Source: Oceanobacter kriegii DSM 6294 (GTDB lineage Bacteria; Pseudomonadota; Gammaproteobacteria; Pseudomonadales; Oceanobacteraceae). Taken from it: a stretch of 64,000 nt of DNA. The notes under the pieces were generated by a model that was not told where the DNA came from, made no database searches, and saw nothing but the letters and a program-made list of their open reading frames with translations. Positions 18,152-26,739 of the stretch are shown here, piece after piece. A program made the position numbers and the translations under genes. The stretch lies in NCBI RefSeq assembly GCF_000422845.1, contig NZ_KE383931.1, forward strand, positions 625,366-689,365, read 5' to 3'. Position 1 is the stretch's first letter; every line of letters begins with the position of its first letter.

Positions 18152-18225
18152 ATTTGCCGCCAATTGCCGGCGGGACTGAAAATGCCGATTGAAAGTGCCG
18201 CCACGATTGACGGCACACCAGACCC

Positions 18226-19047
18226 TTATCGCGCCCGGTAAATAATCCCCGGGTGACACTGCACCATATCGAAGTACTCGCCCAGGTTATTCATACTTTC
18301 CGAAGCACCCAGCACCAGATACCCGCCCGGGTTCAGCAAGCCATGCATGCGCCGCAGAATGTCGTATTTCAGATCACCAGAGAAATAGATCAATACATTG
18401 CGGCAGAAAATCACGTCAAACTTGCCCAGCGCACTGAAGTTCTGTTGCAGGTTTTGCGAACGGAAATCCACCCGCGATTTGATCTTTTCGTCAATCTGCC
18501 AGCAATCTCCATCACGTGGATGAAAATAGGATTTCAGGTGCTTGTCGCTCATACCACGACGAATGGCCAACTGCTGATACACCCCCTGCTTGGCTGCCGC
18601 CAGCGAGCTGGGAGAAATATCCGTAGCCAGGATGCGCTCACCAGAGGCCAACTTACCCGGATACAACTTGCGAAATTCTTCAATCTCGATGCTGAGTGAA
18701 TAGGGCTCCTGACCGGTCGAACACGCCGCCGACCAGATTTTCAGCGGCCGACGCGCTTCTGCCAGCTCAGGCAGCAGTCGCTCCCGAAACACCCGGTAGG
18801 GATGCTCATCCCGAAACCACAGTGTCTCGTTGGTGGTCATGGCATCAATCACCTGCTCTTGCAGTGCCCGATCAAGCGACAGCTTGCGCAACAAGTCATT
18901 GATGGTTTTCAGGCCCTGGGAGTCCAGCAAACGGCGCAGGCGACTGGCAATCAGGTACTCCTTGCCCTCGCCCAGCATGATGCCACTACTGCTTTCAAGC
19001 ATCTCTCTGAACTGCCTGTACTCATCCGCTGTAATCTGCAGTGTCAT
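18226..19047 (-). CDS. cheR: chemotaxis protein methyltransferase CheR
   Basis: A 273-residue enzyme that methylates glutamates of chemoreceptors with S-adenosylmethionine. Residues 1-75 are the helical CheR N-terminal domain (YRQFREMLESSSGIMLGEGKEYLIASRLRR). The SAM-binding domain follows with TTNETLWFRD, IWSAACSTGQEPYSLSIEI, and FDVIFCRNVLIYF. Normal length. It lies 96 bp downstream of cheV in the same direction, and the cheR-cheV-flgA order is that of Pseudomonas, where CheR counters CheB in adaptation. Confidence 0.96.
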   Translation of the reverse strand: MTLQITADEYRQFREMLESSSGIMLGEGKEYLIASRLRRLLDSQGLKTINDLLRKLSLDRALQEQVIDAMTTNETLWFRDEHPYRVFRERLLPELAEARRPLKIWSAACSTGQEPYSLSIEIEEFRKLYPGKLASGERILATDISPSSLAAAKQGVYQQLAIRRGMSDKHLKSYFHPRDGDCWQIDEKIKSRVDFRSQNLQQNFSALGKFDVIFCRNVLIYFSGDLKYDILRRMHGLLNPGGYLVLGASESMNNLGEYFDMVQCHPGIIYRAR

Positions 19048-19143
19048 ACTCTGTTTCGAACCTCATTGCCGCTGACAATCCTCACCGTCCCTGGTGCCTG
19101 AATCGCCGTCCCTGGCCGTTTTTCTAACACACGGTAGTCCTTG

Positions 19144-20070
19144 TCATGCGCCCGCTTCCACGCGACCGGTTACCTGGGCTGCCAATACGTCCGGGTCGAA
19201 TTTGGCGATGAAGTCATCTGCCCCCACCTTCTCGACCATGGCTTTATTGAATACCCCACTGAGTGAGGAGTGCAACACCACGTAAAAACCGCTCATACGG
19301 GAGTCGGACCGAATGCGGGTGACCAGCGTGTAGCCGTCCATTTCCGGCATTTCGATATCCGAGATCATCATCATGTAGGTTTCCTGGGGCGACTGCCCCT
19401 CTTCCACCATGTCATAAAGATGTTCCCAGGCCTGGCGCCCATCATTCAAAGACACCACTTCGACGCCAATGTTCTCCAGACAGCGGGTAATCTGCTTACG
19501 CGCAATCTTGGAGTCGTCCACAATAAGCACGCGTTTTTGTCTGGCCCGTTCCTGCACGGACTCAGTCACAACGCCTGCACTGATTTCTTCGTTGATTGGC
19601 GATACCTCAGCGAGGATCTTCTCCACATCAATGATTTCCACCAGCGCCTTCTCAACGCGGGTTACCGCGGTGAGGTAATGCTCTTTACCCGTACCCTTCG
19701 GTGGTGGATGAATCTCTTCCCAGTTCATATTGACGATGCGCTCCACACCGCCAACCAGAAAGCCCTGCGTCTTACCGTTGTACTCGGTAATGATGACGAA
19801 GGCATTTTTCAAATCGGTCAAACCCGCGTTGCCCGTGGCCATGCTCATATCCATGATCGGAATGGTGCCCGAACGAATATGCGCGACCCCACGAACCACC
19901 GGGTTGCTGCCAGGTAATACGGTCAAGGGAGGACATTGCAGTACCTCCTTCACCTTGAACACGTTGATGCCGTAGACCTGCCGCCCGTTGACGCGGAACA
20001 ACAGCAACTCCAGTCGGTTCTCACCGACCAGTTGCGTTCGCTGGTTTACCGTATCTAACACACCGGCCAT
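19144..20070 (-). CDS. cheV: chemotaxis coupling protein CheV
   Basis: A 308-residue fusion. A CheW-like coupling domain occupies about residues 10-165 (LELLLFRVNGRQVYGINVFKVKEVL, GVAHIRSGTIPIMDMSMA). A CheY-like receiver occupies about 180-300 with VLIVDDSK, the phosphoacceptor in MMISDIEMPEMDG and the conserved K in FIAKF. It links receptors to CheA and can be phosphorylated to tune adaptation. The start at 20070 has GGGAG upstream; an earlier ATG (20130) lacks one. It is divergent from flgA and probably heads the cheV-cheR unit. Confidence 0.96.
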   Translation of the reverse strand: MAGVLDTVNQRTQLVGENRLELLLFRVNGRQVYGINVFKVKEVLQCPPLTVLPGSNPVVRGVAHIRSGTIPIMDMSMATGNAGLTDLKNAFVIITEYNGKTQGFLVGGVERIVNMNWEEIHPPPKGTGKEHYLTAVTRVEKALVEIIDVEKILAEVSPINEEISAGVVTESVQERARQKRVLIVDDSKIARKQITRCLENIGVEVVSLNDGRQAWEHLYDMVEEGQSPQETYMMMISDIEMPEMDGYTLVTRIRSDSRMSGFYVVLHSSLSGVFNKAMVEKVGADDFIAKFDPDVLAAQVTGRVEAGA

Positions 20071-20092
20071 AAAAAGCTCCCAAAAGGTAATT

Positions 20093-20108
20093 CGGCACAG
20101 CGCTTGCA
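20093..20108 (+). promoter_or_regulatory. sigma-54 promoter of flgA
   Basis: CGGCAC (20093-20098), five bases, then TTGCA (20104-20108) fits the -24/-12 consensus TGGCAC-N5-TTGCA with one mismatch. It lies about 95 bases before the flgA start. Flagellar hook/basal-body genes of polar flagellates are commonly sigma-54 dependent, which agrees. Confidence 0.6.
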
Positions 20109-20201
20109 AAACCCACTGTGGGACATTCACTCACGCTGGTTAATCGCCAGAATCATGACGTTTCAACTCAGTCATTAATCAGCATAGTAGAGAACTGGAA
20201 C

Positions 20202-20870
20202 ATGGGTAGGATATTTGTATTGTTTCTGTTGGCACTGCCTGTTTGGGCACACGCCGGCTGGCAACAGACGTTGCAGCAGACCTTGCTAAAGCAGTGGCAG
20301 GCTATTGGCGGCGATAGCGCACAGGCCAGCATCAGCCTGCCCTCCATCAGCGCTTCTTATCAGTTACCGACTTGTCAGGGAGAAGTAGAAACCTCACTGA
20401 CACGCCCCATCCAACCGGGTCGTAACGGCGTCGAACTGGTGTGCCGTTCGCCCTGGTGGCAACAATTTGTCGCTGTGCAGTTGCATGTAATGCAACCCGT
20501 CGCAATTCTGACGCGTACCGTCAACTCCGGCGAACCAATCGACGCCGCCAGCATTCATTTTGCCGAACAGGATCTGGGCGATTTAACCCAGGGCTATGTG
20601 CTTGATGCCAACCAGCTGGAGCACATGGAGTTCCGTCGCAATCTGCGCCAGGGCACGGTGCTGTCGCCCGATATGATGCGGCCTGCACAGGTGATCGAGC
20701 GCGGTCAGCACGTCCGGGTATTGGTGGTTCGTGGGCCAATCAGGATTGAATCCCGGGCCGAGGCGCTGGGCAGCGGCCGCATGGGAAAATCGCTTCGGGT
20801 ACGGAATTTGCGTTCAGGAAAGGTCGTGTCGGCAATCGTTGTTGGGCCGGGTGAAGTGGAAGTGCGTTAG
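20202..20870 (+). CDS. flgA: flagellar P-ring assembly chaperone FlgA
   Basis: A 222-residue exported protein. Residues 1-17 are a signal peptide (MGRIFVLFLLALPVWAHA, cleavage after AHA). The C-terminal SAF domain shows the usual TRTVNSGEPIDAASIHFAEQDLG, the NLRQGTVLSPDMMRPAQVIERGQHV block and the closing SGKVVSAIVVGPGEVEV. It helps assemble the periplasmic P ring (FlgI). The start at 20202 was chosen because it begins a signal peptide; an upstream in-frame ATG (20118) does not. A sigma-54-like promoter is at 20093-20108. Confidence 0.93.
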   Translation: MGRIFVLFLLALPVWAHAGWQQTLQQTLLKQWQAIGGDSAQASISLPSISASYQLPTCQGEVETSLTRPIQPGRNGVELVCRSPWWQQFVAVQLHVMQPVAILTRTVNSGEPIDAASIHFAEQDLGDLTQGYVLDANQLEHMEFRRNLRQGTVLSPDMMRPAQVIERGQHVRVLVVRGPIRIESRAEALGSGRMGKSLRVRNLRSGKVVSAIVVGPGEVEVR

Positions 20871-20944
20871 TTCACCTTCACATACCTGCCTGCACGCGTG
20901 ATAGCAGCAAATAAACGATCGGCAAAAATTTTTAAAATATTTTC

Positions 20945-20971
20945 TAAAGTCGGTGAAGGGCTGGCCGATAC
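20945..20971 (+). promoter_or_regulatory. sigma-28 (FliA) promoter of flgM
   Basis: TAAA (20945-20948), exactly 15 bases, then GCCGATAC (20964-20971) is an almost perfect FliA promoter. It lies about 40-70 bases before flgM and fits the known FliA control of its own anti-sigma factor. Confidence 0.85.
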
Positions 20972-21017
20972 ACTCATAGCAGGGGTACATTCAATGCAAT
21001 GGTTTGGAGACTTCAAC

Positions 21018-21332
21018 ATGAACATTAACAAGCTTACGGGCGGTGTGGACAACAGCACTCGTTCAACAGCGCGGAGCAACGATGCGACCGACGCAACCAG
21101 TGCCGACAGCGCCAAACAAGCGGGCAGCTCTGACAGTGGCTACAGCGATCAGGTAAAACTGAGCGCCAGCGGTAAAACCATCCAGCAAATTGAAGCTGAA
21201 ATCAGCTCAATGCCGGAAGTCAATGACGCCACCGTCGAACGCATTCGCAGCGCCATCGACAGCGGTGAGTACAAAATCGATTACGACAGGTTGGCAGGAA
21301 AAATGCTGGACTTTGAGGGAGGCCTCAACTGA
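21018..21332 (+). CDS. flgM: anti-sigma-28 factor FlgM
   Basis: A 104-residue, largely disordered protein starting MNINKLTGGVDNS. It has a polar Ser/Thr/Ala/Asp-rich first half and the conserved FliA-binding C-terminal helices (VKLSASGKTIQQIEAEIS, VNDATVERIRSAIDSGEYKIDYDRLAGKMLDFE). FlgM holds FliA inactive until it is exported through the finished hook. It is the first gene of a flgM-flgN-ycgR unit under the sigma-28 promoter at 20945-20971. flgN starts 14 bases after its stop. Confidence 0.94.
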   Translation: MNINKLTGGVDNSTRSTARSNDATDATSADSAKQAGSSDSGYSDQVKLSASGKTIQQIEAEISSMPEVNDATVERIRSAIDSGEYKIDYDRLAGKMLDFEGGLN

Positions 21333-21346
21333 TTCGGTAACTTGCC

Positions 21347-21847
21347 ATGTCCAAGACCCCAAACCTGCCATTGAACGACCAACAAACGGGACAACTGCGT
21401 GCATTGATTCTGGCCGAGCTGGCCCACGCCCGTTTGTTGCATCATCGTCTGACCGATGAACTCACCCTGCTGCGTCACCCCAACGCCGAAGCCTTGCAGG
21501 CCGCTGCGCGGCGTAAATCGGCCAGTCTTCAACACCTGAGCCAACTGGCCAACGAACGGCTGCAATGGCTCAACGAGCATCAACTGCCATTGGCCGAAGC
21601 CTTTCTTCAGCATCCCACCATTCAACACCACGCCGACATTCGCTCCCTGTGGCAACAACTTGCCGCCTGGTACGAGCGCAACCGGACCTTGTCGGCCCGG
21701 CTGTCGGATATTGTTTTGAAAAATCGCCGCCGGGTTCAACAACGGCTGGAAATTCTGCGTGGCAAAAAGCAACAGTCGACTATTCTCTATAATAAGCAGG
21801 GACAAAGTCAGCTGGGTGGAACCGGCGGCGGCTACATCTCCGCCTGA
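21347..21847 (+). CDS. flgN: flagellar export chaperone FlgN
   Basis: A 166-residue, strongly helical cytoplasmic protein with heptad-like Leu/Ala/Gln-rich segments (for example LILAELAHARLLHHRLTDELTLL and RRKSASLQHLSQLANERLQWL). It ends in a flexible Gly/Gln tail with GGYISA. In other bacteria FlgN escorts the hook-filament junction proteins FlgK and FlgL to the export gate. Assignment rests on the helical profile, the closing 'Y-x-A' tail and the position between flgM and ycgR, which is the conserved order. Confidence 0.88.
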   Translation: MSKTPNLPLNDQQTGQLRALILAELAHARLLHHRLTDELTLLRHPNAEALQAAARRKSASLQHLSQLANERLQWLNEHQLPLAEAFLQHPTIQHHADIRSLWQQLAAWYERNRTLSARLSDIVLKNRRRVQQRLEILRGKKQQSTILYNKQGQSQLGGTGGGYISA

Positions 21848-21870
21848 AGAACCACACGCAGGAGCATTTC

Positions 21871-22653
21871 ATGGGACACGCCTCGGCCTCTTTTGAGCCA
21901 GATACGCCAAACAGCCAGTTAACCAACACCGCCGACATCTACGGAGCATTGCGGGCGCTGGTGCTGATGGAAAAAGACGTCGAGATTATGATTGATGGCT
22001 CAAGTACCCAGTTTCGTACCCGATTTTCCGATGTCGACCTGAAATCCCGCAGCTTCTTTATGAGCGCCCTGATTCCCGCCGAAGGCAATCAGTTACTGCA
22101 TCAGGGCAAACGCTTTCGTGTGTTTTGCGAAAGCCGTGGTGTGCAAATCCGCTTCGAAGCCGATGGCCGCCTACGTTATATGAAAGATGCCGACCGCTAC
22201 CGGGGCGAATTCCCCAGCTCGTTGGAATATGTTCAGCGCCGCGGCGCGTACCGGGTGAATATTCCCACCGCCCATAAGGTGTTGGTTGAGATTCCGGAAG
22301 TTGATCACTCCGACCCGGAGCTGGTGGTACCCAAGCACCGCGGGCGCTTACTCGACCTGTCCGAATCCGGCTTTAAAGCGCTGTTCAGTGGCGACCTGAA
22401 GAATGAGCTGCAAGCGCTGAACCCGATTGCCGCTGCGACCATCCGCTTCAACGAGCAGCACCATATGGATTGTGGCCTGGAAGTGCGTCACCTGATAATA
22501 GATAACGATGGCAACACCCGCGCCGGGTTTGTCTTTTCACGGGTGTCGTCCAATGCCCAACGCTACATTCGTAAACTGATTGCCGACTTCCAGTGGGAAG
22601 AGCGTCATCAGGCCAACGCCGAACCAGAGGCCGGGAATGGATCAGCGGGTTAA
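21871..22653 (+). CDS. ycgR: flagellar brake protein YcgR (PilZ domain)
   Basis: A 260-residue cyclic-di-GMP effector. Residues about 15-110 form the YcgR N-terminal domain (ALRALVLMEKDVEIMIDGSSTQFRTRFSDVD...). The PilZ domain begins at about residue 119 with the c-di-GMP motif QRRGAYRVNIP (R-R-x3-R type). It continues with the D-L-S-E-S-G motif (GRLLDLSESGFKA, D/N-x-S-x-x-G). On binding c-di-GMP such proteins slow the flagellar motor. AGGAG lies before the ATG. Last gene of the flgM-flgN-ycgR unit, convergent with the copper operon. Confidence 0.93.
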   Translation: MGHASASFEPDTPNSQLTNTADIYGALRALVLMEKDVEIMIDGSSTQFRTRFSDVDLKSRSFFMSALIPAEGNQLLHQGKRFRVFCESRGVQIRFEADGRLRYMKDADRYRGEFPSSLEYVQRRGAYRVNIPTAHKVLVEIPEVDHSDPELVVPKHRGRLLDLSESGFKALFSGDLKNELQALNPIAAATIRFNEQHHMDCGLEVRHLIIDNDGNTRAGFVFSRVSSNAQRYIRKLIADFQWEERHQANAEPEAGNGSAG

Positions 22654-22660
22654 TAAACGC

Positions 22661-22975
22661 TTATTGCGGCTCTTCTGACGACGGATTGCCCGAACCGTCA
22701 GGCTTGTGATTCTGGTGATGCGTTTGTTCCGAATGCTGGGCGTGCGAGTGATGATCCCCGGATGCGCCTTTCGCTGCCGACTTCGACTCAGTGTGGTCAT
22801 GGTGATCAGACTCCAGGTCCTCAACGCTTTCAATGTTCATGTACCACTCGTCTTCCAGCCCCTTGTGGCTATCTCCATGAGCCCACGCAGTATGACTGCT
22901 CAGGCTTGCAACCGCGCCAAACAGAGTAACCAGCATAGCCACGGCAGGCCGGGTTAATGATTGCTGTGTTTTCAT
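22661..22975 (-). CDS. small His-rich exported protein of the copper operon
   Basis: A 104-residue protein with a signal peptide (TRPAVAMLVTLFGAVASLSSHTAWA, cleavage after AWA). The mature part is full of histidines: HGDSHKGLEDEW, DHHDHTES, DHHSHAQHSEQTHHQNHK. No known catalytic domain is seen; periplasmic metal binding or buffering, probably copper, is inferred from composition. The start at 22975 has GGGAG upstream; an earlier ATG (23008) is less likely. It lies 117 bp after copB on the same strand, so it is probably the third gene of the copper resistance unit. Confidence 0.68.
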   Translation of the reverse strand: MKTQQSLTRPAVAMLVTLFGAVASLSSHTAWAHGDSHKGLEDEWYMNIESVEDLESDHHDHTESKSAAKGASGDHHSHAQHSEQTHHQNHKPDGSGNPSSEEPQ

Positions 22976-23092
22976 TAGAACTCCCCATGATGAGATAAAC
23001 AGCGGCATACCAACATGGTAGCAGCCCGCTTACAGCAGGTCTGTGCTGCAAACGGGCCGTACCAACGCGGTGTTTTACTGCCAAAGACGGAT

Positions 23093-24112
23093 TTAAAACC
23101 ACACTCTTACACCGGCTTGCCAAGCCGTCTCGGCTGAAGATTCCTGCAAGTCGGCCGAATCGCCGTACCAGTGGCTGCGCTTCACACCCACATAGGGCGC
23201 AAACTGACGGCTGATTTCATACCGTAAACGTGGTGCCACAGAGGTAGATACCAGCCCACTGGCAAACTCGCCTTCGGAATCATCCTTACCCGCCAGATTG
23301 GCATCGGCTTCAACGGCGATAATCCAGCGCTGGGTCAGCAGGATCTCGTATTCAGCGCTCAACTCCAGCATGGTTACGCCCTGTTCGCCAACAAACAGCA
23401 TGGCTTCGGATTCAATCCAGTAAGGCGCCAGCCCCTGAAAGCCCACCCCGACCCAGTTGCGGGAATCGTCTTCGCCCCGCTCATGCTTAACGCCCAACTG
23501 GGTATTCCAGAACGCGGTGATAGCATGACGCCAATAACCGCCCAGCTCGGCTTCGGCCTCGCCATTCAATCGGTCGATATCAAAGCTCAGTGCCAGACGA
23601 TCCCAGGTCGTACCAATCCAGTATTCACCTTCAACAACCTTACTGGTGTCAGCACCACTGCGACTGATACCCAACTGTTCCAGCGACAGCGACGAAAACC
23701 AGTGCTCATCAGCCAGTACCAGCTGGCGAGGACCTTCCATCGCATACGGACCCGATGTCAGGGTGTAACCACCTGAATACGCATGTGGGTCGCGGGCGTT
23801 AGCCGGTGCGGAGCCGCCTTGCACACCGGACATATCATGGTTCATCTCACCATGGTTCATGCTGTCATGACCCATTCCCTCGTGGCCCATTGCAGAATGA
23901 TTCATCTGCGAATGATTCATACCGGAGTGATCCATTCCAGAGTGATCCATAGCCGGAGCAGCCATCTGCATATCACCATGGTCCATGCCTTTGTGGTTCA
24001 TCTGAGAGTGATCCATGGACACAGCGTCATCCGCCAGCACGTGCCCGGCCGTCGCGCTCATGACCGAAAGCACTGCCACAATCAACGGCGTCTTTTTCAT
24101 CGCCGGTTTCAT
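23093..24112 (-). CDS. copB: copper resistance outer-membrane protein CopB
   Basis: A 339-residue exported protein. After the signal peptide (MKKTPLIVAVLSVMSATAGHVLA) comes a Met/His-rich copper-binding stretch of about 75 residues with repeats such as MDHSGMDHSGMNHSQMNHS and MGHEGMGHDSMNHGEMNHD. A beta-barrel of about 220 residues follows, ending in VWF, a terminal aromatic typical of outer-membrane barrels. In Pseudomonas CopB binds copper at the outer membrane. The start at 24112 overlaps the copA stop (ATGA) with GGGAGG upstream; ATG at 24100 is an alternative. Confidence 0.93.
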   Translation of the reverse strand: MKPAMKKTPLIVAVLSVMSATAGHVLADDAVSMDHSQMNHKGMDHGDMQMAAPAMDHSGMDHSGMNHSQMNHSAMGHEGMGHDSMNHGEMNHDMSGVQGGSAPANARDPHAYSGGYTLTSGPYAMEGPRQLVLADEHWFSSLSLEQLGISRSGADTSKVVEGEYWIGTTWDRLALSFDIDRLNGEAEAELGGYWRHAITAFWNTQLGVKHERGEDDSRNWVGVGFQGLAPYWIESEAMLFVGEQGVTMLELSAEYEILLTQRWIIAVEADANLAGKDDSEGEFASGLVSTSVAPRLRYEISRQFAPYVGVKRSHWYGDSADLQESSAETAWQAGVRVWF

Positions 24113-25890
24113 GATACGACTACCTCCCGGAACATACCGGCGTCCATGTGGAATAACAGGTGGCAATGCCAGGCCCAACGACCAAGAGCATCAGCGGTTA
24201 CCTGAAAACTGATGCGCTGGGCAGGCTGTACCGGAATGGTGTGCAACCGGGCCAGAAACTCGCCACGGTCATTTTCCAGTTCGCTCCACATGCCGTGCAT
24301 GTGCATTGGGTGAGTCATCATGGTGTCGTTGTGCAAAATCACTCGCAGACGCTCGCCATAACGGAAATGCACCGGAGTGGAATCACCAAATTCCAGACCA
24401 TCAAACGACCAGCTGTAGCGTTCCATATTGCCGGTCAGGTGCAGCTCGATTTCCCGTTCCGGCAGGCGATGATCCATTGGACCACCCGGAGTGTGCAGAT
24501 CCGCCAAAGTCAGTACCCGGCGGCCGTTATTGCGCAAACCAATGCCCGGATCATCCAGATTGGTACGCGGGGTATCGACCCGCATATCGACGCTTGAGCC
24601 ATATTCTGAACGGGCGTGGTTGACGGTATGAGTAGGCTGTTTGATGCCCTGATGATGCATGTCTCCGTGGTTGTTAGCACCGTGATTCATAGCACCGTGA
24701 TTCATTCCCGTATGATGATCAGCACCATGCGCCATACCGGAATGCATGCCGCCCATATCCCCCATCATATCGGTCATCGTCAGATATTCAGGCTTGTCCA
24801 TCGCAGGGACAGGCGCAGCCATACCCAATGCCGGAGCCAGCGTGCCGCGCGCATAGCCACTGCGCCCCATGTTCTGGGCAAAGATGGTGTATGGCTGGTC
24901 CGCCGGCTGCACAATCACATCGTAGGTTTGGCCCGGGCCAAAACGGAATTCATCCACCGTAACCGGCTCAACCCGCTGACCATCGGCTTCCACCACGGTC
25001 AGTTTCAGACCCGGAATACGCACGTCATAAAAGGTGTTTGACGAACCATTAATACAGCGCAAACGCACCCTCTCACCCGGCTTGAACACGCCAGTCCAGT
25101 TGCTGGCCGGTGTGACGCCGTTCAGCAAATAGGTAAAGGCCGCCGATGAGGTATCCGCCAGATCCGTCGGGCTCATGCGCATCTCATTCCACATCTGACG
25201 CTTGTTCATTGCCCCTTGCAGGCCGTACTGACGCACATCAGCCCAAAACTCCGGCGCCGTTGGCTGGCTGTAATTCATGAAATCCGCACGAGCCTTCAGC
25301 TTGCCAAACACCGCCATCGGGTCATCATCGGTCCAGTCAGACAGCAGCAGTGGGATGTCACGGTCGTAACTGATCGGGTCGGCAGCTTTTGGCTTGACGA
25401 TAATGGCACCGTACATGCCAGTGATTTCCTGAAAACCGGAATGGGAGTGATACCAGTAGGTGCCGCTTTGCTCGACCTTGAAGCGGTAAGTGAAGGTTTC
25501 ACCGGGAGCAATACCCTTGAAGCTGATGCCCGGCACACCGTCCATCTGATACGGCAAAATAATGCCATGCCAATGAATCGACGTTGGCACGCTGAGTTTG
25601 TTGGTGACACGAATGGTGACCGTCTCGCCTTCCTGCCAAACCAGCGTCGGCGCCGGAAGCGAACCGTTGATCACAGTCGCTGTGCGACGAGTGCCAGTGA
25701 AGTTAACCTGCGTCTCTGACACTTCGAGGTTAAACACCTTGCCGCTCAGAACCTGACTACCGTTAGACAAGTGTGAAGGTGTATCTGCCTTGGCACCATA
25801 ACTCGCCGTGGTCGCTGCCAGCGCAGCACCACCAACCAGCCCCTGCACAAATCGACGACGAGACAATCCGGGCATCTGCCAACTGCTCAT
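24109..25890 (-). CDS. copA: copper resistance multicopper oxidase CopA
   Basis: A 593-residue periplasmic oxidase. The Tat signal is visible (LSRRRFVQGLVGGAALAATTASYGAKA). Cupredoxin domain 1 has HWHG and the YWYHSHSGFQ site; the C-terminal domain has HPMHMHG and WAWHCHLLFHMDAGM, the type 1/2/3 copper ligands. A Met/His-rich insertion (MTDMMGDMGGMHSGMAHGADHHTGMNHGAMNHG) binds extra copper. Such enzymes oxidise Cu(I) and sequester copper. The start at 25890 has AGGAGA upstream and places the twin-arginine motif near residue 11. Divergent from copRS around the CopR box; copB overlaps its stop. Confidence 0.96.
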   Translation of the reverse strand: MSSWQMPGLSRRRFVQGLVGGAALAATTASYGAKADTPSHLSNGSQVLSGKVFNLEVSETQVNFTGTRRTATVINGSLPAPTLVWQEGETVTIRVTNKLSVPTSIHWHGIILPYQMDGVPGISFKGIAPGETFTYRFKVEQSGTYWYHSHSGFQEITGMYGAIIVKPKAADPISYDRDIPLLLSDWTDDDPMAVFGKLKARADFMNYSQPTAPEFWADVRQYGLQGAMNKRQMWNEMRMSPTDLADTSSAAFTYLLNGVTPASNWTGVFKPGERVRLRCINGSSNTFYDVRIPGLKLTVVEADGQRVEPVTVDEFRFGPGQTYDVIVQPADQPYTIFAQNMGRSGYARGTLAPALGMAAPVPAMDKPEYLTMTDMMGDMGGMHSGMAHGADHHTGMNHGAMNHGANNHGDMHHQGIKQPTHTVNHARSEYGSSVDMRVDTPRTNLDDPGIGLRNNGRRVLTLADLHTPGGPMDHRLPEREIELHLTGNMERYSWSFDGLEFGDSTPVHFRYGERLRVILHNDTMMTHPMHMHGMWSELENDRGEFLARLHTIPVQPAQRISFQVTADALGRWAWHCHLLFHMDAGMFREVVVS

Positions 25891-25981
25891 TCCGTTCTCC
25901 TTTGAAGCCATGCGTCCAACGACGACGCCTGATGAATGCCTCATTGTCGAAAAACACAGCTGACCTGCCGATGACCTCAAG

Positions 25982-25997
25982 ATGACAAAATCGTCAT
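25982..25997. promoter_or_regulatory. CopR/CusR-type box
   Basis: ATGACAAAATCGTCAT is close to the TGACAANNTTGTCA box of copper response regulators. It lies 92 bp before copA and 65 bp before copR. A further TGACGTCA palindrome follows at 26000-26007, and CGTCATGT occurs twice, 11 bases apart. Control of both units by CopR from here is inferred. Confidence 0.7.
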
Positions 25998-26061
25998 GTT
26001 GACGTCATGTCGCAGACCCTCTCCGGTCGGCTACAATCGCAATCTCATCATGGAGACCGTT

Positions 26062-26739
26062 ATGCGGCTATTGATCGTAGAAGACGAAACCAAAACTGGC
26101 GATTACCTGCACCAGGGCCTCAGCGAAGCCGGATTCAATGTGGTGTTGGCGCGTAACGGCCTCGACGGCCATCATCTGGCCATGACTGAAACGTTCGATC
26201 TGATTCTGCTGGATGTGATGTTGCCGGACGTCGACGGCTGGAAAATCTGTCAGTCACTGCGTGAGGCGGGTAACCAGACCGCGATTCTGTTTCTGACCGC
26301 ACGGGACCAGGTAGAAGACCGCGTCAAAGGACTGGAACTGGGTGCCGATGATTACCTGGTCAAGCCGTTTGCGTTTGCAGAATTGCTGGCGCGAGTACGT
26401 AGCCTGCTGCGACGTGGCAACCGTCCGGTACAGGAATCATTGGCGGTGGCCGACCTGCAAATCGACATCATCAAACGGCAAGCCATTCGCGCTGGCCAGA
26501 AAATTTCCCTCACCAACCGCGAGTTTACCTTGCTGGAACTGCTTGCCAGTCGTAAAGGCGAAGTACTGCCACGGTCATTGATCGCATCACAGGTGTGGGA
26601 CATGAACTTCGACAGCGACACCAACGTCATCGACGTTGCCATCCGACGTCTGCGCCGCAAGATCGACGACCCGTTTAAACCCAAACTGATCCATACCGTG
26701 CGCGGCATGGGCTACCGGCTGGACGACGATGACAACTGA
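26062..26739 (+). CDS. copR: copper-responsive response regulator CopR
   Basis: A 225-residue OmpR/PhoB-type regulator. The receiver (1-115) has the acidic pair in VEDE, the phosphoacceptor in [14 protein letters not shown] (about residue 51) and the conserved K in [15 protein letters not shown]. The winged-helix DNA-binding domain (about 125-222) has [32 protein letters not shown] and [11 protein letters not shown]. It belongs to the heavy-metal subgroup and should switch on copAB upon copper. GGAG lies before the ATG at 26062. Its 3' end overlaps the sensor gene by 11 bases. Confidence 0.94.
   Translation: MRLLIVEDETKTGDYLHQGLSEAGFNVVLARNGLDGHHLAMTETFDLILLDVMLPDVDGWKICQSLREAGNQTAILFLTARDQVEDRVKGLELGADDYLVKPFAFAELLARVRSLLRRGNRPVQESLAVADLQIDIIKRQAIRAGQKISLTNREFTLLELLASRKGEVLPRSLIASQVWDMNFDSDTNVIDVAIRRLRRKIDDPFKPKLIHTVRGMGYRLDDDDN

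Noticed and set aside
20093-20202. A sigma-28 promoter for cheV on the minus strand (TGAA ... GCGATTAA)
   Set aside because: The spacing is one base short and the -10 differs from GCCGATAA, so it was not reported as a feature.
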